Positions 27,701 to 39,100 of a stretch of 64,000 nt of DNA are shown here, one piece after another. The notes under the pieces were generated by a model. It had not been told where the DNA came from and searched no databases. It worked only from the letters and a program-made list of their open reading frames with translations. The first letter of the stretch is position 1. Each line of letters begins with the position of its first letter. This stretch comes from Odontesthes bonariensis (taxonomy: Eukaryota > Chordata > Actinopteri > Atheriniformes > Atherinopsidae), in assembly GCF_027942865.1 (NCBI RefSeq), contig NC_134526.1, forward strand, positions 21,309,784 through 21,373,783, in the 5' to 3' direction. The position numbers were made by a program, and so were the translations under genes.

Positions 27701-30264
27701 GCAGGTACTGTGTACACCGTGGCTCCATTGGGCGGGGGATCCTGCCGGCAGGTCCATCGGACTGAGTTAAGGGCCGTACCGGATGGGTGGCAGTCGGAAA
27801 CAGATGGGCACATCCGCCCCATGGCGCAGACCAAAGGCCAGCGCATGGGAAGGAACCCTTCTCCCACAGACGCAGACCCAACTGATGGTATGGTGGTTCT
27901 GTACAGTGAGGGGGGAGGCCAAGAGCACCCAGTTCCGATCAGACCCCCGGCCCTCGGAGAAGGGGAAGCCCTGGGAGTCCACGAGCCCATGTCTTGTACT
28001 GGAGCGGACCAAGCACAAGCCCTGCCCCCAGATGAGGTGCCTGGGCCGCTGGAAGATGCGCCCTTGCCCTTGCGGCGTACATCCCGAGTCACAGCAGGCT
28101 GCCATTCAAATCCCCACCATCTCCCGCGGAGCTGTGTCGTAGCCGGTGGAGAGGGTGGCCCACAAGAGGAGGGCAACCTGGAGGAAGAGTAAGCTGTGAT
28201 CGTCGGGCCGCCGATTCAATTGGAGGGGTGAATGTAGCATGTAGGACTGAGGGCAGAGTAATTCTGTCATTTGTTTTCCCTTTCTATTATTTTTTTGTTG
28301 GTTATCTTCCAACCTATTCCGGTGTATGCGTTGTCCGTAACACGAACGTGATTGGTCCGCAATTAAGTGCTGGCATCTAGATGGACACCTGGGGTCCTTG
28401 GGCAGGTAGCATTCCTCCTGTGTTAGCTGGGTGGCTGGCGGCGTTGGCGTGGCGTGTTTCACGATAAGGTATGCTGCAGTTTATCTTCCTTTTTACCGGG
28501 GATAGCCTTTGATGGGTACATTGCTGAGCATTAAATGATATTGTTTGGTTGGTCTAGGGAGAAGTAGCGGGAGCCTCTTTCCCTACGCTCGCGGCATTAT
28601 CCACTGCCTTGGTACTGAAAAATTGCTTGCGTTTGCCTGAGTGTGTGGCGTCGACGAAGGCACGTCTGCTTAGGCATCTGTATGGTGTGCGTCAAGTGTC
28701 GGCCTGAGTAGTGGGGTTGCCTATGGAGCCTTCCCAACACTTGTGTGTTCAATGAAATATAGCCACAGATTCTTATGCTGCGCAGTTCAGCTGCTGTTCT
28801 CTTAAGTTAGTTTTGTGGAGTGTATGAGGTGTGTGTGTGCAGGCTGCTAGCTGCTGCATTTTGGGTTTCATCCCCCCATGTTTGTCTGTTTAATTTTGTT
28901 CTCCTGTGCAACACTTCCTATGGGAAAAAGTATTTTTGATGTGTAATTTAATAAAAATGTGTATTTTTATACTTTTCTAAACATCCTTGTCGTGTGGGTT
29001 TCTGACAGAGTTCCCCTTGCTCTAAGAGTGTTAATCAAGGGGTGGCGTAGTCTACTGCGTGGGGCGCTGCCGCTACATAGTCTACAGTAGGGGGCGCTAC
29101 ACTTCCATTACCTAATAAATTCAGTATATATTGATAGGGAGGTAATTGGTGTGTGCAATACTATGGAATGTCGTCTATATAAGACTATTTTTGTCAATAG
29201 CCATTTGTTCACTGTACATTCCAGAGGAGAATATCTTGGGATAGTTTGATGGATAATTCAATGGTTTAATGGTAAATAGACTGGACTTAAAGCAGAACTC
29301 CAGTCGATTGGATTAAGCGGGTATAGAATATGGATGGATGGATAGATAATCTGGTCGACCCCTCAAAGCACTTTTACACTACAAGACACGCTCACCCATT
29401 CAGATACATACTCATACAGCGTATCCAAGTCCACAAGTCAGTGGCTAAACTGCACGTTTTTTTCCTCTATCACACACATTCAGACACCAATGGATGCATC
29501 GGAGGCGAGTAGGGGCTCAGTGTCGGTTGGACAAAACAAAACATTCAAATCTAGATAGGATGGCATCGGCCACCGACCATTTAATCAAGAAAAAAAACTA
29601 ACCAATTCATAGATTGAAAGAATAATGTTGGTGATTTAGCCAGATGGGTCTGGGTGTATTCGTCTGGTTTGGAGAAACTCGATTTCGCACGGTTTCAGTT
29701 GAACACTTTCACATGCATTTTAAAAAGGCGCAGTTTAAGTCCGACTAACACAATCGTTTGTTTGATTCTCGTGCCATTCGGGTGTTCTCATTGGACTCCA
29801 GGAAGATCCCATCTGAGCGGTTTCGTTTCTTGAAAAGCTGCGACAAAAGACTAAGAGGAACATTGAAACTAGGTGGCCCCATTTAATTCAACCCCTTGCG
29901 CTCGCACAAACCACCAAACGCACACGCACGTGACCGGGCTGGAACACACTGTATGCGGACGCATTATCCTCCTATGGAGTTTCAAATCAAAGGCCAATCA
30001 CTCATACTTAAATCCTTGCACAGACTCAGCAGCAGTTTCTCAGCATCACTCCAACTGAATCACCAACAAACATCGTATTCTGATAACCTCCTTCCTTATT
30101 CTCCTCCCTCCACCTAATCTTGCGTTCTTCTTTGACTTTGCTCTGTGTTCTCGTGAGAGGAAAAGTGGTCTCATCACAATTAAGCACAACAGAACACCTT
30201 TATTTTAATTCGGCCAGCGCAGAAGCATTCACTGAGGTATTCTTTTTTCCTTTAGCGGTTTCTG

Positions 30265-30309
<45 letters not shown>

Positions 30310-32416
30310 AGCAGCCCTTCAAAATAGGGCACCTTTTGCAGATCAAAGATAAACTCATACATATAAATGTAAAGTAAACCAGCTGCATGCGCTTTGACAA
30401 AAAAAAACCAACAACAAGAAAAAAAAGTCAGTGTGGTCAAAAAAAAAAAAAAGTAAAAAACTATGCAAATACTGACATTATGTATCCAGCTGGTGCAATT
30501 GCAAGAAAAAAACATCTACAAAAGCAAAAGAGAAAGAAAAAAAAAAAAAAAAAAAAAACACTTCTTCCAGGAAAGAGATCTGGGTTAGGTGAGCCAGCTC
30601 TGTCAGTGTTCCATCATGTGACCAAATTTCCTGCCACATCACAGACAAACAGGAAGTGCCATTTTACCACCTGCAAAGAAACGGAGCCTGTGCCTCGTCT
30701 GCCTGCTTTTCATCTACAATAAATCAAACAATAACACAAATCTAACGTGGCAGACACAATCAATGTCCACCTTCCAACAGGCATGTTAAATAATAACAAA
30801 AAGAAAAGAATAAAATACTTTCCAGACAATTTCTGATCATCTATTAAGCGATCTTTGGAAACCATCATAGCATTGGTGTTCAAGTACTTGAAAAAAACAA
30901 AACATGATCAATAACAGAATGGAACTGACATCAGTGCAGGTTCAATCCAAGTAACTAAGTAAAATCAACATGGTAACCAGTCTATAAGCTTATCTGACTC
31001 CTTAATGCAGACACATTAGATTTCAAGCTCGATACGACCCTGTGTGAAAAGAAAAGGTGGGATTAACTGTCCTAAAGGTCTATCACAGTGGATTCACCTC
31101 AATTCTACCAAATAGATTTTAGGACCAATAGTTTCTGTCGTTTGGAAACACTTGTTTATTCCTCCACAAAATGCAGGTAAAAGTTTGGGTATGCCTCTCC
31201 TTCTGTGGTACACCATGACTGTAAAGATATCACGCCTCGTGTCACATTCACTTAAAGGGACACTATGTAATTTCTTCCCCCATCTAGTGGTGCAATTTTA
31301 TTTTGCAAAGTTGAATGAATTTGCTCTCTAGCGCCTCACGTTTTCAAATGTGTGTTGCAACTTCTTGAACTACGTCAAGATTCAAGAAGCTATAGCTTCA
31401 GACTCAAGGTCCATACAAACAAAAAGAAATCAAGACACACAGTACAAAGGATTACATAACACACATACAACAACACTATGAATACAGATGACAGATAACA
31501 TGTCAGATAACATAACATCTCCTTTGGTGTGCAAGCAATGCAATTAGTCATATTCCGGGAGTTACCGGAAGTGACGTCAACGCAGCGTTAGCATTAGCCT
31601 GCGTTAGCAATAGGAGCATTAGCAGCGGTAAATAAACTCCCGGTAAACTTACAAACTTTCTAATGCCTCGTTTTGTGAGTTAAGAGCCTATGTGTACTAC
31701 GGCAGAAGTTTGGTAACAATCAATGCATTATTAGTGGGATAATTTACGAGATAAAATCTATTTAGCATTTTTTTTTTAAACTTTATTAGTAAATCAACAA
31801 AATAACAGTTTACAAATGTGAGCATAACGCCAAAAAGAAGATATCCAGGGGGAGCATAGGAATAATGATAAAAAGAAGAAGATGATGCACTTACAAAAAG
31901 AAAGCTAATGAACACAAAGACATATGTGCCAAGGAATAAAATCTATTTAGCATTAGCGGCTGTAATAAGCCATTTGGCGGAAATGACGTCACAGTGACGT
32001 CATTTCTGCTTGTAGGCCTGGTGGGGAAATCGCGATTCGAAGTGCTTTATGTCCCTCTCGGCACTTCGTCATTTTTCATAGACCGGAAGGACATGGCAGC
32101 CTCCATAGAGCTTACCTGCTCTATGTAGATACAGACAAGTTATTCTTCACTCAGGAGGATAAGTGAGATTTTTGACAGAGATCATTTTACACCAATGAGG
32201 ACTAACTTATGAATGAATATGTTGATTTGAGCTAATAAATGACTTAATTTATTACATAGTGTCCCTTTAAAAGGTAGGCTGCTTCTTACAACAGCCACAG
32301 ACTGAGCATACACAGACACACACACAGCACAGAGAATAACCACAAGGGTTCTCAGAAACGCTCACTATTTCAGCACACCCACCTGCCAGTACATACAGAT
32401 GGTCAAAACCTTTAGA

Positions 32417-32467
<51 letters not shown>

Positions 32468-33149
32468 TGGGGGGAGGGCTGAATCAAGGGAGGAGAAGTA
32501 GAAGCAAGAAAGAGACAGAAAATGAGAGCTGAGGGGAAACGGATGGGGAAGAAAGGGGGACACGGGGGGTATACTGAAGACTGGGAAATGACACGACCGT
32601 ACAGACTGAAACAAAAGCAACGGTCAGAGGAAAATATTACAGAAGCAAAGTGAGAAAGAATGTTTCAATTCAAAGGCAGGAGAGAGATGGGCAAAGAAAA
32701 AAAAGAAAGCGTGTTTGAAAAACGAAAAGAGGAGGAAAAAAAAAAAAAGGTTAAGGAATTTGCATTTTGTTGTTTTAATGTGGGTGAAGCACGGAGAAAA
32801 CCAATGACCCCGGCCATCTCATAACCGCCCCCACGCGCTTCTGGAACTCTGATGTGCGGTTGCACATGTAGGTGTGCACTTCTCATTCAAGAACTGTACT
32901 CCCAGTGCGTGATTTGTTTTTTTTTTAAAGTCCAGGTCACAGTCTACACTACCGAGTGCGTCAAAATGTTGTTATGGTTATGTTCAAAATTGTCGTGTGG
33001 TTGAATTGCATACTGCTCAGTCCTGTATGCTCATGTGAACATAGCACGAGACTGTGGCGTGGAGAGTGTATGCGTGTATATATTCAATCATTTACGTTTT
33101 GTTTCGTTTTTAGAGTGCCTGTAGTTCACAAATCTGTGCACGTATATAT

Positions 33150-33188
<39 letters not shown>

Positions 33189-36100
33189 ACCGTGGCTTTC
33201 TGCGTGCTGTGTATATCCGTCTGAGGGGTGAAGACGGACAGGTCTCCATTAAGAATAACTTCTGCGAGGGCGTGGACCAGTGGCTGATAGTGGATGATCA
33301 GAAACACCTGGAAAACAAACGGAGGAAACGCTGAAACTTGTGGCCTTGCACACATTTACCACAGCAGGATTGAAATGTTACTTCTCTTTAGAATGAACTA
33401 TATAAGCCATTGACTAAACTTCCCAGAGAAAAGTCACTAAAACATTTTAAGGAGTCAACGTTTTACCGTTTTTCAGTTTAGGTGGGAGGTATTTGATCTT
33501 CTTTGGAGTGTAAAATGCTGACAGTCTATTCTACTCTTTGAACAATAATAATTGACCACATATTAGGATTTAACTTGTACAAGAAATAGGAAGAATGACC
33601 AATACACCAGTATTTTGGTGATGGCTGGTGGCCGCATCTAGTGTGTGTGTGTTGCTTACTTGAGATAGCAGGTAGAGGGACACTTGAGGATTAATCTTTC
33701 GCTCTTCAGACTAAGAAAATAAAAGGCAGAATATATAAGATCAAACATGAGGAGAAACAAACCTGTTTGAAAGTCATTCCGTGATTTTAGGAGCTTTTGC
33801 AGTTTTAAATACAATAACTACTTTTATCTTGTACAATTACCCTAACTAGTCTCCCCCCCCTTTTAAAAAAAAATAAAAATAGGACAGAACTGGAAAAATA
33901 AAAAATAAAACGCTCAGATGACACCAACATAATACATTTAAAGCTCATAGTTATCATAATTATGTTGCGTTTCCAAATATAATGTGTGACAGAGATGAAA
34001 AGAGAAGCTCTATGGTCAGACCTTCACTTCTGCATCCGAGCACACTTACAGGAACACGTCACTCTAGATTTGAATGCTTTTAAAAATCTAAAAACGGCCT
34101 TTAAAACAACAAGCTTTCCGCGCCGGACCCGTGAAGACCAGCGTGACAGAGTGCATTTCAAAACGTGCTCGAGGCTGACGCACCGTCTCGGGACTAACCA
34201 ATGAGTACACGTAGAGGGGCAGGAAGAGACGGTTGAGGAGGTGGTCGGTTAACACGTCGTTGAGGAACTCGCAGTTGATGATGAGGATGTCGTTCAGGTA
34301 GTGGAGATGGTCAAGGTGCTCTGCCACCAGGTCACTTAGCTTCCCTCTGTTCTTATGCCTGCCACAAAGCAATAATATATATATTTTTTTTTTTAAAAGA
34401 CACACACTGAGAAACACTGACACAAAAACAGCCCAAATACAAAAAAAATCTGTCTTAAAGTGCAGAATGTACAATCTAATAAACTGCAGGACAAAGTTTA
34501 GACAGCCGAGAGAAGCCTGACCCCTAGAGGCTAAAGCGAGGAGGAGACCGAGTGGGGACTTACTCTTCGTCAGTCTGCACACACTTGTCCAGTTCAATGA
34601 CATGGCTGCCGATAAACCACACCAAATTACTGAAATATGGGACCGCTGTCTTATCTCGAATGTAGTGGAGCATGTGCTGGTTGTCCACTAGAGAGAGAGT
34701 GGGGTCAGGAAAGGGAGTCGTTACCAGGGTTGTCCACAGATGTCACACAACGTACACACAGAGTTACTTATCTGTAAACACACCGAGATCCCAGGGAAAA
34801 ATACCAGAATGTGACGGTTACATGTGATCAGAAAACAAAACACGGACAAAAATCAGTAAATTAACCAATACAGAGTTAATATTACAAAAACAAATCGATT
34901 TGTTGGTAGTATAAATCAAAGAAATACTACTGGGAGCACCAGCTTGTGATTTTCCAGTTTTTCTGTCCACTTGTTATCAGAGCGGAGAGGGGACTGCCTT
35001 TAAACAAAAACAAGCCTGAAACCAGATTTCACCCAACACCACCTCGTAAGAGTGCTTACTGCTTTTTGCAAGCTGCGTGAAAGCTGACCAACTGCTTTAA
35101 GCGAGGAGTTACTTGAGTCAAATTTCTGAGTCTGAAAAGTTAATAAACTCTTTAACTTTTAACTACTGAGATAGAAAAACAAAAAAAATAAACAAGGGTG
35201 TGAAGTTAGAAATAAGTGAGATTGGCAGTCCTCTGGGATGTAGCTCAAGGCTACTTTAGCCTCCAGTGACAAAACTAAAAAGAAAAATCCTAACCCTAAC
35301 TCATCATCCCCTAAAAATATGGAAAAAAAACATGTGGAGCTCAGCTAAAATGAAGTGATCTGAACAATTCGGCCATAAAAAAACAAAAACAAACAATAAA
35401 GCATGCAGGTTTTTCTGCATGTATGCAGATGGGTGACACGTGATAAATGATTTACAATTATTACACATACCCATACAATTAAAACAAATACACCATTAGG
35501 AACAAACAGGGCTGGGTAACAACAAACAAGGGATGAATGTGTTTTTTGTTTTAATTGAAATTTGAATCTTCCAAAGGTAAAAAAAATGGGGTGATCGGAT
35601 CACTTGCTGTAGAAATGCTCGGCCTTGGCATCAGTACACAGCACGAGCAGCTGTAACAGCGTTTTAAAGTCCATTCAACATGTTGCTTGGATACCCAGCC
35701 CCAAGAAAAAGACTGAATGAATGGAACCAACCCCCCCGAGGAGCCCAGAGAGACGCACAGAGAAGAACACAGCCGCTGGAGAGCGTTAGTAAAGCATCAC
35801 TGCGGTACGGCTACGTGACATTTTGAAAACCCCTGCGGTGCACGAAAGATCAGCAACGACGTTACATGCTGGGCGGAGTAGATTTGATGAGGATTTAGAT
35901 TTGTCGTGGTGAGCAAATATGAGCATGTGAGATCAGTGAAGCGGTGATGCTGAACTCTGAGATTCCACAGCCTCGGGGGTTGCACAGTCAACATAAACCC
36001 CGTCGGCTACAGTCGCAGGCGTTTTAGTGGGCAAAGGCAAGATTTTATTTAAACTTGAGAAAATCTCTAACATTAGACATCATTCTGAAATCCACACATA

Positions 36101-39100
36101 TTGCTGAGCTTAGAGCTTATCATCAAAATCACATCAATGATAGATGGGTGTCAGTGGGTAAACATTTATATTATGATCGGTATTTATCTGCACCCAAATG
36201 AAATCTGATTCTAAGGAAACTCATTGAGACCTCAGACACTCTATACTAAGTGTGTTAACAGGTACGCTCACATGTTGCGTCAGGTCTTAATGGTTTAACA
36301 GATCGTGCATTAACTGTCAAACAGGCATGTCGCTTGTTGAAACTGCAGTCGCCTCCTGGTTGACTGCAGTGTAAAAGACTAAATAAACATCAAATATCAA
36401 TCTGTATTTCTACTGTGGGCCACAACAAACAAGGACCTGACGTCTTGACGCTGACCTGCATGACATCTGTTAGCTTGAACGACAATAACCCGCAAATGGA
36501 AGGCAAAATGGAAAAGAAAAACATCAGACTGTGTATTTGTTTCAGCGTTACCTGTTAGTCATGCTCATGCGCCAGAAGTAGAAGAAGAAGAAGAAGCAGC
36601 AGCAGCAGGTAGGAGGTTGGAAGCAGAAACAAAGGCGGTAGGCAGTCCCAGCATCCCCTGAGTCTGTGTGTGTGTATGTATGCGCACGTGTGCGGTTTTG
36701 CGTGTGCACGTGCATGTTCTTGGCACTCACCTTTGTAGACGTTGAGTGTGATGGTGCGGACTGCGATGCGGACCATGCTTTCAGGGTGGTTGAAAAACTT
36801 AATTGCTTCGGTGTACAGGGCAAAGTCATTAGTGTGCTGTGTGTGGGAGACAGAGAGGGGGCGCCGGTGAGCAAGGCATTGCACCGCCGCACTCAGGCCG
36901 TGAATGACCACAGAGAGAGAAAGAAATCAGCTGGATAGGAATGCTGGGCATTACTGTGATTTGATGAGGCTGAATGAGAATAACATCAACATACTATCAT
37001 ATATCTTCGACTGAAAAAAATGCAGGAATTTGCACGGGAAGCAAAAGTCAGAAAGAAAAGCAAAGGTTGTGTTGAGGTGTACAAGGATTACACCAGGTGA
37101 GCTCTCGAAAGAGACTAAAGCTGGACTTCTCTACCCTCAGTGCAAAACTAGCCGACAAGGAGACCGTGTGACACGAAACTAAACTAAAACCTGAGAAATG
37201 AATCTTAGTTTAAAGGTTTAGCATTTAATCACGCCGTACAAGGCTGCTGCAAATCTGCATGTGCCCAACAGATAAATTAAATCTCTCTCTGTGCCCGTGC
37301 CTGATCCTCCACCCTAACCTTCTTCAGTCACTGCGACCTCTCAGTTATCACAGCTGAGACTCGGAGGGGTGTTTGAACATTCAGAAGTCACAGCAAATGA
37401 AGAAAGTGGCCCTGAAACCAAACCAAACCAAACCAAACCCAACAGCTTGTTCTCAGGATTTTAAAATCTGACTTGTGTAGACCTGACAGGAAGAGCGGAC
37501 GGCAATCAAATGGCGCCATCTGGAGGAAAATAAACTTTAAATCCAGAGTGTTCTTATAACAAATGAAGAGAGAAAAGAATTAGAAATGTGCTGATTATAA
37601 GATGTTTTAAAATGTTGGGGGGGGGGGGGTTAACTGAGACAAACGTAAAGTCAAACTAAATAAAAGAAACAAAATAAAAACTCGCTCTCAGATCTACACA
37701 ATAAGGTTTGGTTTATGGCTTCAGGGGTGCAGCTTCCAACGACAGTACACCATTAACTTTCCCCGGCGCACGCGGGCCCAGTGGAAATATTACAGATACC
37801 CACTGAGAAAATGAAAGGCGACAACATCAATAACGGCTGAGGTGGACGGACAATTTCGGATTAACATTCGTCACCCTGCACACACCCAAACTGCAGCGAA
37901 TATCTGCTCTTTGTCAAACGTTTGGCTCATATTCTAAAGATGAAAGATTCTTTGTTGCACGGTCTGCTAAATCGACCAACCTTCACAGGAAGCTGCCGTT
38001 TTCACAGGAAGCGTGCTACACATTAGAGAAGAGATGCAGCCTGATAAGGGCACACTGACACAAATAAGCTGCCTTAAAAAACATTTGTAGAACACGACAA
38101 TAACTCGGTTCACATGCTTCTTCTTTTGTACAACTGGAAGTTTTATACATGGTAATCAATTTGGGCAAAATCCACATTTTCAGTTGGTATTAGCAAAACT
38201 CCGTTCTCATTCTCATCTTTAAACTCATCCTTCCTTCTTCATAGACTGCCATGCAGAGTGTGCAACAGTGAGAACTGATACTCTTTATGTTCCCTCATCC
38301 ACCCATCCCTCTGTGGCCTCACCTCGTTGTAGAAGAAGTGCACTGTGTGGTTGTTTAGTTTGAGTGACAGAGTCTTGAGGAATGAGATATAGTAAGCCAT
38401 GATCTCCTCGTCTGAGAAGTCAAACTTGTGGACGATGATGGAGTTGACGTGGTTGTTGGACAAAAGATAATCTGTAAGCGGAGAAGGGGAGATTCAAATC
38501 AACCGCAAGAGTGGCTTGAACAGACTTGTTTCACAGCAGAGTATATAGTATAGCAGAGGAAGCTTTTTCTGATCCGGCGACATTCTTGGTAAGAATCGCA
38601 GATCTTTTCAAAGACACACACACCCTTACTGGACTGTTCCATCACATGTTCAGGAAGGAGTCTTAAATGCATCCTTGAGTTTTAGAAATAGATAGTGTGT
38701 CATCTGATGAGTTGTTGGTTGCCAAGTAACAAAAAAAAAACAACTAATCTGCACCAGCTGCTATACACTGAATATTCAAATAAAGGCTGGCGACATGACT
38801 TGCATTAGTTACATACAAAGCGCAAGAGAAAAGTGTGTGAAAATCTGCAAACAGTACGTTTTAGTGCAATCCAGCATTTCCCTCATACTTACTACACTAA
38901 GACATCTCTCACAGCTTTTTGTTTTCAAATGATTCATGAATTGTAAAAGCACTCGTGTAGTCTAATAAAACAACAGACCATAAACAAAGCCGGTACATTC
39001 GGAATCATCTTGTAGAATATTACATCAACGATATCGGCTTCTTAAACTGTGGAGTTACTGTAAAGTTTAGCGCACTCCAGTACAATGTTACTACAAAGTT

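Larger units (their letters stand above)
21467..29101 (+). mobile_element. Young Ty3/gypsy LTR retrotransposon
   Basis: A 7.6-kb element in antisense orientation to the surrounding CLEC16A copy. The LTRs begin TGTAGC and end GCTACA, flanked by CTTC (21463-21466 and 29102-29105) as a 4-base target duplication. The order is 5' LTR, primer-binding-like TGG 3 bases downstream (22869), gag with a CCHC knuckle, a -1 frameshift signal, protease, reverse transcriptase, RNase H, integrase, a purine tract (GGAGGGGTGAA, 28222-28232), then 3' LTR. Protease-RT-RH-IN order places it in Ty3/gypsy. Discounting one nested insertion, both LTRs are 869 bp; I see only two base differences (near 21616/28384 and 22825/29060), so integration is recent. 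Gag and pol nevertheless carry breaks. Confidence 0.93.
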
